A stretch of DNA of 64,000 nt from Imperialibacter roseus (GTDB lineage Bacteria > Bacteroidota > Bacteroidia > Cytophagales > Cyclobacteriaceae): contig NZ_CP136051.1 of the NCBI RefSeq assembly GCF_032999765.1, positions 5,226,501 through 5,290,500 of the forward strand. The letters run 5' to 3'. The notes under the pieces were generated by a model, which worked only from the letters and a program-made list of their open reading frames with translations, searched no databases and was not told where the DNA came from. Below are positions 27,026 through 36,949 of this stretch, piece by piece. How positions within the stretch are numbered: the first letter of the stretch is position 1; every line of letters begins with the position of its first letter. Both the position numbers and the translations under genes were made by a program.

Positions 27026-27553
27026 ATGCACCTACTTACCACTATTTCAGAAAAGATTGATGCGCTGAATGAATACTCCGGGCGCCTTATCTCCTGGCTG
27101 GCCGGCATCATGGTCTTGGTCTTTTGCTTCGACGTGGCAATGAGGTATATCTTCAATGTCAGCTTTGCTTCTGTATTTGAGCTCGAATGGCATTTTTTCG
27201 CAGCCATTTTTTTGATTGGAGCAGGCTACACACTCAAGCATGATAAACACGTGAGAGTCGATGTGTTTTATGGGGAAATGTCCGCTAAGAAACAGGCCTA
27301 CGTCAACTTAGGCGGGGTATTGCTTTTTCTTCTGCCAATATGTGTAGTGATCATCAAGACCTCCCTGCTTTTTGTCTACAATTCATGGATCATCAGGGAG
27401 AATTCCCCCGACCCGGGTGGCCTTCCCGCCCGCTACATTATCAAAGCTTTTATCCCAATCGGCTTCTCTCTATTACTCCTCCAGGGAATTTCGCTGGCCC
27501 TCAAATCACTCGCAACCATTTTGAACCGTGTAAACATCAAGGAGCATGAATGA
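27026..27553 (+). CDS. TRAP transporter small permease (DctQ type)
   Basis: A 175-aa membrane protein with the four helices of DctQ: LISWLAGIMVLVFCFDVAMR, a segment from about residue 53 (EWHFFAAIFLIGAGYTLKHD), one at about 90-113, and a last one near 140-160 (AFIPIGFSLLLLQGISLAL). The signature WHFFAAIFLIGAGYTLKHDKHVRVD is diagnostic of the family. It overlaps the large permease gene by 8 nt, so the two are translationally coupled. Together they form the membrane part of a sodium-driven, binding-protein-dependent carrier, probably for an organic acid. Confidence 0.92.
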   Translation: MHLLTTISEKIDALNEYSGRLISWLAGIMVLVFCFDVAMRYIFNVSFASVFELEWHFFAAIFLIGAGYTLKHDKHVRVDVFYGEMSAKKQAYVNLGGVLLFLLPICVVIIKTSLLFVYNSWIIRENSPDPGGLPARYIIKAFIPIGFSLLLLQGISLALKSLATILNRVNIKEHE

Positions 27554-28865
27554 GGTTTGGGCACTAGTGCTTTTTGGTCTGATATTTATTTTCATTCTAT
27601 GGGGTTTCCCTGTTGCCTTCACGCTGGGAGGCCTCTCTGTAATTTTCGGTCTAATATTCTTTGATGCCGACTTCTTTTACCTGGTTGCGCTGAGAATTTA
27701 TGGCACCATGAACAACTTTGTTCTAATAGCTGTGCCGTTGTTCGTTTTTATGGGAATTATGCTGGAGAAATCTGGCCTGGCAGAGAGCCTGCTTGAAACA
27801 ATGGCTCTCATTTTTGGCAAGTTCAAAGGTGGTCTGGCCGTCGCCGTTGTGCTGGTGGGGGCCATGCTGGCAGCTTCTACAGGCATAGTTGGGGCCACGG
27901 TTATTACGATGGGGCTAATTAGCTTACCAACCATGCTCAAGCGGGGATTTAGCCCTGAGCTGGCCACTGGCACCATTGCTTCAGCTGGCACGTTAGGACA
28001 AATCATCCCACCATCAGTGGTTTTGGTGTTGCTGGGCAGCGTGCTCAACGTATCGGTTGGAGACCTCTTCACTGCAGCAGTAGTACCCGGTGTTGCCCTG
28101 GTTTTTTGCTACCTGGCTTTTATTGTAGGATACGCCATTGTGAAACCGAACAAAGCACCCGGCATGCCCGAAGAAGAAATCAGGGCTTTCAGGGAAAGGG
28201 GAATAACGGGGCAGGTTATTAAAGCTTTCGTGCTTCCTCTCCTGCTTATTGTAGCTGTGCTGGGCTCCATTTTTGCGGGCATAGCCTCGCCAACTGAGGC
28301 GGCAGGAGTTGGCGCCCTTGGAGCGACTTTGCTCACCATTATGTCTGGCAAGTTCAACCTTGACGTGTTGAAAGGGGTGATGAGGGAAACGACACACCTC
28401 ACCACGATGGTCTTTACCATTCTCATTGGAGCTACGGCTTTCTCTTTGGTTTTCAGAGCATTGGGAGGCGATCGCTTCCTTATTCAACTCATCGAAAATT
28501 CCGACTTGTCGGTGAATGCATTCCTGTTTGTAGTGATGCTCGCTGTATTTGTCGCTGGATTCTTCATCGACTTTATAGAGATCATCTTCATCATAGTGCC
28601 AGTGGTGGCGCCAATATTTGCTAAGCTGGGCGTTGACCTCGTTTGGGTGGGGATATTGTTGGCGCTCAATCTGCAAACTTCCTTCCTCACACCACCTTTT
28701 GGTTTCTCACTTTTCTACCTGAAAGGGGTGGCGCCAAAACACATCACCACCGGGCAATTATATCGAGGAATTGTTCCTTTCGTCTTGATACAACTGGCGT
28801 TTCTTCTGCTGGTAGTTCTTTTTCCAGAGATTATCTCTTTTCTACCGAATCTGCTCAAAAAATAG
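27546..28865 (+). CDS. TRAP transporter large permease (DctM type)
   Basis: A 439-aa polytopic membrane protein of the DctM/ion-transporter superfamily with about 12 helices. Family signatures include VPLFVFMGIMLEKSGLAE, GIVGATVITMGLISLPTML, GTLGQIIPPSVVLVLLG and LTPPFGFSLFYLKGVAP. It is the transport-active partner of the small permease. The stop lies 12 bp from the end of the binding-protein gene, which converges from the other strand, and no terminator hairpin is seen between them. The substrate type follows from the binding protein rather than from this gene. Confidence 0.94.
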   Translation: MNEVWALVLFGLIFIFILWGFPVAFTLGGLSVIFGLIFFDADFFYLVALRIYGTMNNFVLIAVPLFVFMGIMLEKSGLAESLLETMALIFGKFKGGLAVAVVLVGAMLAASTGIVGATVITMGLISLPTMLKRGFSPELATGTIASAGTLGQIIPPSVVLVLLGSVLNVSVGDLFTAAVVPGVALVFCYLAFIVGYAIVKPNKAPGMPEEEIRAFRERGITGQVIKAFVLPLLLIVAVLGSIFAGIASPTEAAGVGALGATLLTIMSGKFNLDVLKGVMRETTHLTTMVFTILIGATAFSLVFRALGGDRFLIQLIENSDLSVNAFLFVVMLAVFVAGFFIDFIEIIFIIVPVVAPIFAKLGVDLVWVGILLALNLQTSFLTPPFGFSLFYLKGVAPKHITTGQLYRGIVPFVLIQLAFLLLVVLFPEIISFLPNLLKK

Positions 28866-28877
28866 TCAACAACAGCT

Positions 28878-29999
28878 CTACTGACCTAGCACATCATTAT
28901 AAAAAGCTCGTTCGCTAATGTCGGACCAGGGTTTGATTTGATCTCGAAACGCTGTAAAGCTGTCGTATACTTTTTTAATAATAGGATCGCCTTGAGCCAT
29001 ATCGCCAAGCATCACATCACTTATTTTCTTTAGTTCCCTCAAAATCACATCAGGAAGTTTTCTGATATCCGTTCCCTCTTCCTCCCGGAGCTTTTTAAGG
29101 TACAAACTGTTCTTTGCGTCAAACTCAGCAAGCATCCATTCATTGAGCTTCGATGCTCCAGCCCTTACTATCTCTTTCAGGTCTGTTGGAAGCGCCTCAA
29201 ATTTGTCTTTGTTCACCATTTGCTCCAGTACAGAGCCTGGCTCATGCCAGCCAGGGTAGTAGTAGTGCTTAGCCACTCGTTGAAACCCCATGAGGTAGTC
29301 ATGATAGGGACCAATCCATTCGGCCGCATCGATCACTCCCCTTTCCAGATTGGTGTAAATTTCGCCCCCAGCCTGTAGCACCGACGTGCCGCCAGCCTCC
29401 GACAACACCTTTCCTCCCAGCCCGGGAATCCTCATTTTCAGTCCTTTCAGGTCATCCATGGTATTGAGCTCCCTGTTGAACCAGCCCGCCATTTGCACGC
29501 CGGTATTCCCAGCAATCATTGGCAGCAGTCTGAAGGGTTCATACAGCTCCTCCCATAGCGCAATAGATCCGCTGCTTATGATCCATGCATTCATCTGCTG
29601 GGCGTTCATACCAAAAGGAACCGCTGCGAAAAACTGCGCAGCCGGTACCTTGCCCGCCCAGTAATAGGAAGCACCATGGCCTATCTCAACAGCACCGCTG
29701 CTTACGGCATCAAACACTTCCAACGACGGAACCAGCTCCCCTCCACCATAGACTTTTATTTTAAGGCGCCCGCCACTCATGGTTTCCACCCATTTCGCCA
29801 TCATGACGCAACCCTCACCTACCACCGGGAAGTTTGGCGGCCAGGTAGTGACCATTTTCCACTCAAACAACTTGTTGAAATTGATATATGGCGTTTCGAG
29901 CTGCTTTTTTTCCTCTGTGCAGGCAGAAAGCAACCCCACAGTTCCACCGGCCAAGCCCAATCCCCCTTTTGCTAAAAACTCCCGTCTGTTAATTTCCAT
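28878..29999 (-). CDS. TRAP transporter solute-binding protein (DctP/TakP type)
   Basis: A 373-aa binding protein. The start at the ATG at 29999 gives a twin-arginine signal, NRREFLAKGGLGLAGG, that also ends in a lipobox-like LLSAC; a start 15 codons upstream would bury the RR motif. Mature features match the 2-oxo acid/monocarboxylate-binding subgroup: WKMVTTWPPNFPVVGEG, YWAGKVPAAQFFAAVPFGM, and MRIPGLGGKVLSEAGG with the carboxylate-binding Arg. Export fully folded by Tat and retention as a lipoprotein are inferred from the N-terminus. It overlaps the ion-channel gene upstream by 11 nt and converges on the permease genes. Confidence 0.92.
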   Translation of the reverse strand: MEINRREFLAKGGLGLAGGTVGLLSACTEEKKQLETPYINFNKLFEWKMVTTWPPNFPVVGEGCVMMAKWVETMSGGRLKIKVYGGGELVPSLEVFDAVSSGAVEIGHGASYYWAGKVPAAQFFAAVPFGMNAQQMNAWIISSGSIALWEELYEPFRLLPMIAGNTGVQMAGWFNRELNTMDDLKGLKMRIPGLGGKVLSEAGGTSVLQAGGEIYTNLERGVIDAAEWIGPYHDYLMGFQRVAKHYYYPGWHEPGSVLEQMVNKDKFEALPTDLKEIVRAGASKLNEWMLAEFDAKNSLYLKKLREEEGTDIRKLPDVILRELKKISDVMLGDMAQGDPIIKKVYDSFTAFRDQIKPWSDISERAFYNDVLGQ

Positions 30000-30759
30000 T
30001 CCTTTGGGATTTGGACAACTCCTCCAATTTTTCGGTGAGGGCATCTAGTTTTTTTTCTACTTGCATCAACTTGTCATGTACCCTATTGACGTTCACCTGA
30101 ATGTCTTCATCTTCAATAAAATAGTCAGTAATCGTCGCAATCATGGTAGCACCAATAATCATCCCGGCAAAAATCAACACAACAGAAAGCACCTTCCCTT
30201 CGGGAGTGACGGGTGGAATATCCTGCAGAAAGCCAACTGTCATCGTCGTAATAGTAGTCCACCATAACGAGTCAGTAAAGGTGGAAATATGAGGGTTAGA
30301 GTCTCGCTCGGCATGGTAGAAACTGATCGTGAAAAGCAACACGACAACTACATTGAGAATGACCACATTCCGAAAGGTGCTAAAGGAAGTTTTTCGGTTA
30401 AAAAACTGGAAAACGTACTTTGCAGACCGGAGAACTCTTAAAAGCTTGAAAATTTTAAAGATCCTAGCCGCCCGGAGAAATCCAACAGTCGGTATGGACG
30501 CAACAAAGTCTACCCAGTTGTTGGCAACAAACCTCCACTTGTTCTCCGCTTTCCAAAGTCCGTTGAAAAAATCGTATAAGAAAATCATACATATGCCGAA
30601 ATCGACATAATATGTTATATCGTCCACCAGGGGAGTATACTCTGTGACTGAACTCACGTATAACTCCACCACCACATACAAAGACAGCCAAAGCAAAACT
30701 TTTTCAAATTTCGTCGCCTTTGGTGGCTGCTCTAAATTATCCTCTGCTACCGATTCCAT
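29989..30759 (-). CDS. voltage-gated-type ion channel (6-TM, one pore domain)
   Basis: A 256-aa channel subunit with six transmembrane segments. S4 carries regularly spaced basic residues (RAARIFKIFKLLRVLRSAK). The pore loop reads WWTTITTMTVGFLQDIPPVT. Potassium channels have TVGYGD here, so the last filter Gly is replaced and one residue is inserted (TVGFLQD). A short coiled coil ends the protein (VHDKLMQVEKKLDALTEKLE), suitable for tetramer assembly. It lies directly upstream of dctP with an 11-nt overlap, so the two are co-translated. Ion selectivity is uncertain because of the changed filter. Confidence 0.88.
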   Translation of the reverse strand: MESVAEDNLEQPPKATKFEKVLLWLSLYVVVELYVSSVTEYTPLVDDITYYVDFGICMIFLYDFFNGLWKAENKWRFVANNWVDFVASIPTVGFLRAARIFKIFKLLRVLRSAKYVFQFFNRKTSFSTFRNVVILNVVVVLLFTISFYHAERDSNPHISTFTDSLWWTTITTMTVGFLQDIPPVTPEGKVLSVVLIFAGMIIGATMIATITDYFIEDEDIQVNVNRVHDKLMQVEKKLDALTEKLEELSKSQRNGN

Positions 30760-30954
30760 TCAAGATTTCTATTTCGACCTGAAAATAAGAAATAAAGAAT
30801 GGAATTGGTATTACATTTTGATGAAGCTTGAGTGCGCCAAATTGTCTGAAAAGTCTGTGATCGATCTTGTTTCTCTGTCATTTTGACCTAAAAATAATCC
30901 AATTACCTCATGGATCGGTATTTGCCCTACCGACAGGGAGCAAAGAAAAAGGAA

Positions 30955-33567
30955 ATGAACTTTAATAACTATACCATCAAATCGCAGGAGGCTGTGCAAA
31001 AGGCAGCCGAAGTCGCACAAAGTTATGAGCAGCAAGCCATAGAGCCAGCACATATACTCAAAGCAATCATGTCGACAGATGAGAATGTTATGCCTTTTCT
31101 TTTGAAGAAATTAGGTATCAACAAACAAAACCTGGATGACAAAATTGAAGAAACAATAAATTCGTACCCCAAAGTCTCAGGATCGCAGCCCTATCTCTCT
31201 AATGAAGCAGCGGCGGCCCTGCAGAAGGCTACGGGCTATCTCAAAGAGTTTGGTGACGAATTTGTGGCCGTTGAGCACATCATTCTTGGGTTGCTGAGCA
31301 GCAAAGACAAAATTGCTACAGTCATGAAGTCGGCCGGGTTTGCAGAGAAGGAAATGAAGCTGGCCATCAAGGAACTCAGGGGTGGCAACTCTGTGACAGA
31401 TCAAAACGCTGAAGCAAAATATAAGTCGCTGGAGAGGTATTCAAAAAACCTTAATGAAATGGCCCGCCAGGGCAAGATCGATCCGGTTATCGGACGAGAC
31501 GAAGAGATCCGAAGGGTGCTGCAAATCCTTTCCAGAAGGACTAAGAATAATCCAATACTATTGGGTGAGCCAGGTGTGGGTAAAACAGCTATTGTTGAAG
31601 GGATGGCCCAAAGAATTGTTGACGGTGACGTGCCTGAAAACCTGAAGGAGAAAGTCCTTATCTCTCTGGATATGGGTCTACTTGTGGCTGGCGCCAAATA
31701 CAAGGGTGAGTTTGAAGAGCGGCTAAAAGCAGTGATCAAAGAAGTGATCGACAGCGATGGGGAAATTATCCTCTTCATAGACGAAATACATACGCTCGTT
31801 GGCGCTGGTGGAGGAGGCGAAGGGGCCATGGACGCCGCCAACCTGCTGAAGCCCGCACTGGCACGAGGAGAGCTCCATGCCATCGGGGCCACTACGTTAA
31901 AAGAGTATCAAAAGTATATCGAAAAAGACAAGGCTCTTGAAAGGAGGTTCCAGGCAGTGGTTGTGGATGAGCCTTCCGTAGTGGACGCCATATCGATACT
32001 CCGGGGCATTAAGGACAAATACGAGCTGCACCACGGGGTCCGGATAAAAGACGACGCTGTGATAGCCGCCGTTGAGCTTTCAAGCAGGTATATCTCTGAC
32101 AGGTTTCTGCCCGACAAGGCTATAGACCTAATGGATGAAGCTGCTTCAAAACTTCGGATTGAAATTGATTCTCTTCCTGAGGAACTGGATGAGTTGAACA
32201 GGCGCATTATGCAGCTGGAAATCGAAAGGGAGGCCATTCGGCGGGAAAAAGACAGGGAGAAGGAAAAAGAGCTTTCAAGAACGATTGCCGACTTAAGCGA
32301 GCAAAGAGATGCACTGAAGGCCAGGTGGCAGCATGAAAAGTCTGTTATTCAAGGCATTCAGCACGAAAAGGAAGCCATTGAAAAATACAAGCTGGAGGCA
32401 GAGCAAGCCGAAAGAAGTGGCGACTATGGGAGGGTAGCCGAGATTCGCTATGGAAAAATTGTGGAGAGTGAAGATAAGCTGAAGAAATTCCAGGAGCAGC
32501 TAAAGGAACTTCAGGGAGGAAACTCGCTATTGAAAGAAGAAGTGGAAGCCGAGGACATTGCTGAAATAGTGGGTAAATGGACGGGCATACCCGTGAGCAA
32601 AATGCTTCAAAGCGATCGGGAGAAACTTTTGAAGCTGGAAGAAGAGCTTGGAAAAAGAGTGGCCGGACAAACTGAGGCCATTGAGGCAGTGGCAGACGCT
32701 GTGAGGCGAAGCCGGGCTGGTCTTCAGGATCCTAAGCGGCCCATAGGCTCCTTTATCTTTATGGGTACAACTGGTGTTGGTAAGACTGAACTGGCAAAGG
32801 CGCTGGCCGAATACCTGTTCAACGACGACAACGCTATGGTAAGAATAGACATGAGTGAGTACCAGGAACGCCATGCTGTGAGCAGGCTGATTGGAGCCCC
32901 TCCAGGATATGTGGGTTACGATGAGGGCGGTCAACTGACAGAGGCGGTGAGAAGAAAACCTTACTCAGTCATCCTTCTGGATGAAATTGAGAAGGCACAC
33001 CCCGATGTCTTTAACATCCTGTTGCAAGTGCTTGACGATGGAAGGCTTACCGACAACAAAGGAAGAGTGGCTAATTTTAAGAACACCATCATTATCATGA
33101 CCACCAATATTGGTTCTGGCATTATTCAGGATGCATTCGACACCATGGACGACTCGAACAGAGAGGCTACTTTGGCGGAAGTGAAAAAGAACGTGTTTGA
33201 CCTGCTGAAAAAGTCTGTGAGGCCAGAGTTCCTCAACAGGATCGACGAGACCATTCTTTTCGAGCCACTGAATAAGAAGGACATCAGGAAAATTGTCGAA
33301 ATCCAGTTTAAGCTGATTCAGAAAAGACTTGAAGAAAATGGTATAAAACTAGAGGCTTCGGCAGACGTACTGGATTACCTTGGAGAAATGGGCTTTGATC
33401 CTCAGTTTGGTGCCAGGCCCTTAAAGAGAGTGATGCAAAGATTGATTCTCAACGAGCTGTCGAAGCAGATTCTTGCTGGGAAGGTACAAAAGGACTCAGT
33501 CATTGGCGTGTCGCTCAATGACAACCGGGAGATTGAGTTTATCAACCTGGATGAAGTCAAGATTTAG
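30955..33567 (+). CDS. clpB: ATP-dependent disaggregase ClpB
   Basis: About 870 aa from the ATG at 30955 ([20 protein letters not shown]), chosen over an ATG 45 nt upstream because it matches the usual ClpB start and has AGGA just before it. Domain order: Clp N-repeats (about 1-145), NBD1 with Walker A GEPGVGKT and Walker [11 protein letters not shown], the coiled-coil middle domain (about 400-525), and NBD2 with [13 protein letters not shown] and [13 protein letters not shown]. The GAR motif FGARPLKR and a C-terminal small domain follow. ClpB works with DnaK/DnaJ/GrpE to resolubilise aggregates in the cytoplasm. It is a single gene with its own terminator. Confidence 0.97.
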   Translation: MNFNNYTIKSQEAVQKAAEVAQSYEQQAIEPAHILKAIMSTDENVMPFLLKKLGINKQNLDDKIEETINSYPKVSGSQPYLSNEAAAALQKATGYLKEFGDEFVAVEHIILGLLSSKDKIATVMKSAGFAEKEMKLAIKELRGGNSVTDQNAEAKYKSLERYSKNLNEMARQGKIDPVIGRDEEIRRVLQILSRRTKNNPILLGEPGVGKTAIVEGMAQRIVDGDVPENLKEKVLISLDMGLLVAGAKYKGEFEERLKAVIKEVIDSDGEIILFIDEIHTLVGAGGGGEGAMDAANLLKPALARGELHAIGATTLKEYQKYIEKDKALERRFQAVVVDEPSVVDAISILRGIKDKYELHHGVRIKDDAVIAAVELSSRYISDRFLPDKAIDLMDEAASKLRIEIDSLPEELDELNRRIMQLEIEREAIRREKDREKEKELSRTIADLSEQRDALKARWQHEKSVIQGIQHEKEAIEKYKLEAEQAERSGDYGRVAEIRYGKIVESEDKLKKFQEQLKELQGGNSLLKEEVEAEDIAEIVGKWTGIPVSKMLQSDREKLLKLEEELGKRVAGQTEAIEAVADAVRRSRAGLQDPKRPIGSFIFMGTTGVGKTELAKALAEYLFNDDNAMVRIDMSEYQERHAVSRLIGAPPGYVGYDEGGQLTEAVRRKPYSVILLDEIEKAHPDVFNILLQVLDDGRLTDNKGRVANFKNTIIIMTTNIGSGIIQDAFDTMDDSNREATLAEVKKNVFDLLKKSVRPEFLNRIDETILFEPLNKKDIRKIVEIQFKLIQKRLEENGIKLEASADVLDYLGEMGFDPQFGARPLKRVMQRLILNELSKQILAGKVQKDSVIGVSLNDNREIEFINLDEVKI

Positions 33568-33594
33568 CCGTGGTTGACCTGAAATAAAAAAAGC

Positions 33595-33626
33595 AAAGGG
33601 AAGTCAGTTAAGAGCTGCTTCCCTTT
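33595..33626 (+). terminator. terminator of clpB
   Basis: A 9-bp stem AAAGGGAAG / CTTCCCTTT extended by CAG/CTG across a bulged T, then a short T-run. Confidence 0.8.
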
Positions 33627-33744
33627 TTATATAATTCTTATAGCTGGATCAAAAGACCTTGAAGATCTATACAAAGGTACCCAGCCCAATTTGAACTAAA
33701 CGATCAGCATCCGCTTGCATCTTTCTCAAGTAAGAAAATTAAAA

Positions 33745-33768
33745 AAGGAGCACATTTCTGCACTCCTT
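33745..33768 (-). terminator. terminator of secDF
   Basis: Read on the minus strand, AAGGAGTGCA and TGTGCTCCTT pair (two G-U pairs) around a GAAA tetraloop, followed by TTTTAATTTTC. It starts about 20 bp past the secDF stop. Confidence 0.75.
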
Positions 33769-33789
33769 CTTTCAGTGATTGTTACACTT

Positions 33790-36777
33790 TTACTTCTTTT
33801 TCTTCTCAAAGTCTAAAACAACCGGCGTTGCAATAAACAACGAAGAGTATGTTCCTATCAAAATACCAATCAATAGCGTAAAAGAGAATCCTTTGAGGAC
33901 TGCTCCACCAAACAAGAAAAGAATCAACACCACAAACAGAGTGGTTGCAGAGGTGATAGTTGTTCTGCTTATTGTTTCGTTTAGCGCCAGGTTAAACACT
34001 GTTTTGTTATCGCTTGATGGTCTCAATTGCATATTCTCCCTCACCCTGTCAAACACCACAACGGTGTCGTTAATTGAGTAACCGATCAACGTCAGCATGG
34101 CTGCTATAAACACTTGATCAACCTCGAAGGAAACGCCGAACAAGTTCGCAATTGCCAAAGCCGCCAATACAAAGAGTACGTCGTGGAACAGGGCCACCAG
34201 GGCGCCCAGGCCAAATTGCCACTTCCTGAATCGTATCAGTATATAAAGGAAGATTGTGATAAGAGCAAAAATCACAGACTCCGTGGACGAAGCCTTTATG
34301 TCATCTGCAATCGTTGCACCTACTTTCGAGGAGCTCGAAATTGTAAAGTGTGTATCGTCCACTTTACTATCGTCTTCGGTGTATTGCAAACCAGTGATGC
34401 TGCTCACGCCGCTGATCAAAGCTTCCCTCACTTGCAAGTCGGCTTCATCCGATTCGTTGTTGATCAAAAAGCTCGTAGTAATTTTCAGCACATTGTCACC
34501 ACCATACCACTTCACTTCTGTGCTCTGTCCATCAAAGGAGTCTGACAGCTTCACTTTCATTTCTGACGGGGTTTGCGGAGAAGCGAACGACACAATATAA
34601 GAGCGCCCGCCTGTGAAGTCGACACCCATGCTTAAGCCGCCTTTTATAATGAAAGCAACTATACCCAACACGATAAACGAGCCAGAGAAAATATAGGCCA
34701 ACCGTCTTTTTCCTATGAAATCTATTTTTGTATCCTGTAAGAAGTTCTTCGAAAGTGCTGAATCAAAGCTAATCTTACTTTCTTCGCCCTTCTTAGACCA
34801 CCATTCCACGATTACCCTTGTAATGAATACGGCCGAGAAGAATGAACAAACGATACCAATCATCAGTGTGATGGCAAAGCCTTTCACAGGTCCTTGCCCC
34901 AGGGTGTAAAGGATAAGGCCTGTCAGGAAAGTGGTAGCGTTGGAGTCAATGATAGAGCTGTAAGCCTTTTCATAACCCCCTGAGATTGCCTGCTTGATTG
35001 AGGCGCCACCTCTTAGCTCCTCACGAATCCTTTCGAAGATCAACACGTTAGCGTCAATCGCCATACCGATGGTAAGCACTATACCCGCAATACCCGGCAG
35101 GGTGAGCGAGGCACTGAGCTGGGCCAAAATACCGAGTATGAAGAACACGTTGAAGGCAAGTGCCAGGTTGGCAATGAAGCCACCCTTGGCATAATACGCC
35201 ACCATGAAGATGATTACTATGGCCAAGCCAGCCACAATTGATATGATTCCCTGCTGCTGAGCCTCTTTACCAAGAGTAGGCCCTATCACTACGTCTTCCA
35301 CGATAGTCGTGGGTGCTGGAAGTGTACCGGCCTTCAGTACATTGGCCAAATCCTTGGCTTCCTCCAGCGTAAATGTGCCGGTAATTGAAGAGCTACCATT
35401 AGGTATTTCACCCTGCACCATGGGCGCTGAATAAACGTAATTGTCAAGCACAATGGCAATGCGGCGATTGATGTTTTCGCTGGTAAGCTTTCTCCAGGCT
35501 TTGGCTCCGGTAGCATTCATTTGCATGCTTACTGCCGGGCGGGCGCTTTGGTCCAGATCCTGACGGGCGTCTGTGATTACTTCGCCGGTAAGAGGGGCTC
35601 TGCCACCTCTGCTTGTTTTAACTGCGTAAAGCTCCAGAAGTTCCTCGGTTGAAAATTCGTCGATTTTCGTAGGTTTTACTGCCCAAAGAAATTTCATCGT
35701 CGAAGGAATCATACCCTGCACATCTTTGCGTTCAAATATGCGGTTGATTTTGGCAGTGTCCTTCACATCATACATCAGTCCATAACCACCTTTCATCAAG
35801 CTGAAAAGCGGTGACTGCCCACTCGACAGCGATGATATATCTGAAGTGTCTGACTCCAACTGTGCAGCCAAATCTGTTGAATCGTCAGCTGTTGAATCAG
35901 AAAGCAAGCCAGCCAGGTCATTTGATGCAGTGGCTGCCTCTGAGGCACTCGAGTCCGGGTAAACAGTTATTTCGGCATTCTTTGCTTTCTCATCGTCAAC
36001 AACGAGCTGATTGATAGCCGAAAGTGTGTTGAAAATATCATTCACTTCATTTACTTCCCAAAACTCAAGCTGAGCAACACCCTGCAAAAGCTTCCGTACC
36101 CTTTCAGGGTTGTCAACTCCTGGTAATTCTATCTGAATGCGGCCCGTGCCTGGCAGTCTCTGAATATTGGGCTGAGACGTTCCAAACCTGTCGATACGTG
36201 TGCGCAGAATCTGAAAAGAACGATCAATTGCATTTTCTACCTCGAAATTGATGATTTCAAGCACCTCTTCGTCCGTAGACTGGAGGCTGATTCGACCTCT
36301 GTTAGCTGCGTTGGCGAAAATATAGCTCAGCTTTTGGCCGGGAGCATTCCGCTGATAGGCAGCGTAGAACTCGGGAACAAAGCTAGCCTGAGACGTCAGG
36401 GTTACTTGTCTCGCCTCATTCAGCGATGTGATGAAAGCCGGATCCTTGCTATCACCGCTTAGCCCCTTTACAATCTCAATCGGCGACACCTCAAGGGTTA
36501 CGTGCATCCCGCCCTGAAGGTCGAGACCAAGGTTCAATTCAGTCTCCTTTATTTCTTTGTAAGTAAATTCAATACCCAAAAAGTTATAGACCGGCTCATT
36601 CCAGATCGAATCCAGGTATTGTTGTTTTTTGGTAAAATCAATCGTTCCAGAGGCGTCGGTCGCATACTGGTCAGCCTTGCTCTGCACTCCCTTCGACACG
36701 AATGTGAAGGAGAGGTAGTAGATACACAATAAGGAAACAACTACGGTAAGTAGTATTATTCCACCTTTATTTTTCAT
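33790..36777 (-). CDS. secDF: fused protein translocase subunit SecDF
   Basis: A 995-aa fusion of SecD and SecF, the usual form in Bacteroidota. The SecD half starts MKNKGGIILLTVVVSLLC, carries the D1 box LGLDLQGGMHVTLEV, a large periplasmic P1 region interrupted by a Ser/Asp-rich insert (about 275-315), and helices with GIVLTIGMAIDANVLIFERI (D4 box). The SecF half starts near residue 685 (DFIGKRRLAYIFSG), with VDFTGGRSYIVSF and LIGYSINDTVVVFDRVREN. SecDF uses the proton motive force to help export through SecYEG. The gene lies downstream of the udk/rdgB run, separated from it by a hairpin. Confidence 0.96.
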   Translation of the reverse strand: MKNKGGIILLTVVVSLLCIYYLSFTFVSKGVQSKADQYATDASGTIDFTKKQQYLDSIWNEPVYNFLGIEFTYKEIKETELNLGLDLQGGMHVTLEVSPIEIVKGLSGDSKDPAFITSLNEARQVTLTSQASFVPEFYAAYQRNAPGQKLSYIFANAANRGRISLQSTDEEVLEIINFEVENAIDRSFQILRTRIDRFGTSQPNIQRLPGTGRIQIELPGVDNPERVRKLLQGVAQLEFWEVNEVNDIFNTLSAINQLVVDDEKAKNAEITVYPDSSASEAATASNDLAGLLSDSTADDSTDLAAQLESDTSDISSLSSGQSPLFSLMKGGYGLMYDVKDTAKINRIFERKDVQGMIPSTMKFLWAVKPTKIDEFSTEELLELYAVKTSRGGRAPLTGEVITDARQDLDQSARPAVSMQMNATGAKAWRKLTSENINRRIAIVLDNYVYSAPMVQGEIPNGSSSITGTFTLEEAKDLANVLKAGTLPAPTTIVEDVVIGPTLGKEAQQQGIISIVAGLAIVIIFMVAYYAKGGFIANLALAFNVFFILGILAQLSASLTLPGIAGIVLTIGMAIDANVLIFERIREELRGGASIKQAISGGYEKAYSSIIDSNATTFLTGLILYTLGQGPVKGFAITLMIGIVCSFFSAVFITRVIVEWWSKKGEESKISFDSALSKNFLQDTKIDFIGKRRLAYIFSGSFIVLGIVAFIIKGGLSMGVDFTGGRSYIVSFASPQTPSEMKVKLSDSFDGQSTEVKWYGGDNVLKITTSFLINNESDEADLQVREALISGVSSITGLQYTEDDSKVDDTHFTISSSSKVGATIADDIKASSTESVIFALITIFLYILIRFRKWQFGLGALVALFHDVLFVLAALAIANLFGVSFEVDQVFIAAMLTLIGYSINDTVVVFDRVRENMQLRPSSDNKTVFNLALNETISRTTITSATTLFVVLILFLFGGAVLKGFSFTLLIGILIGTYSSLFIATPVVLDFEKKKK

Positions 36778-36930
36778 GAGTGTTATGTTTATTTTTCAGT
36801 AGTTTATTAAATAACTCATCATCGTGCTGCACAAAAATCTTCTGTGATTTTACGACATCGCCCTTAAGATTATGTCGTGGAAGTGCGTTTAATGAGGTTA
36901 TAGACAGGCCAGAATTGGCCTTGCAGGAAA

Positions 36931-36949
36931 AGCGCTCCTCTAAGGAGCG
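36931..36949 (-). terminator. hairpin overlapping a gene end
   Basis: On the minus strand CGCTCCT and AGGAGCG form a 7-bp stem followed by CTTTTCC. The loop TAG is the stop codon of the small membrane-anchored protein, so this terminator reaches into the coding sequence. Confidence 0.6.

Noticed and set aside
28014-28676. 220-aa open frame on the minus strand
   Set aside because: It is antisense to dctM, is low-complexity His/Asn/Ser-rich and shows no family features.
30910-30954. Upstream start for clpB
   Set aside because: The extra 15 residues ([15 protein letters not shown]) are absent from ClpB proteins, and the ATG at 30955 has a better-placed AGGA.
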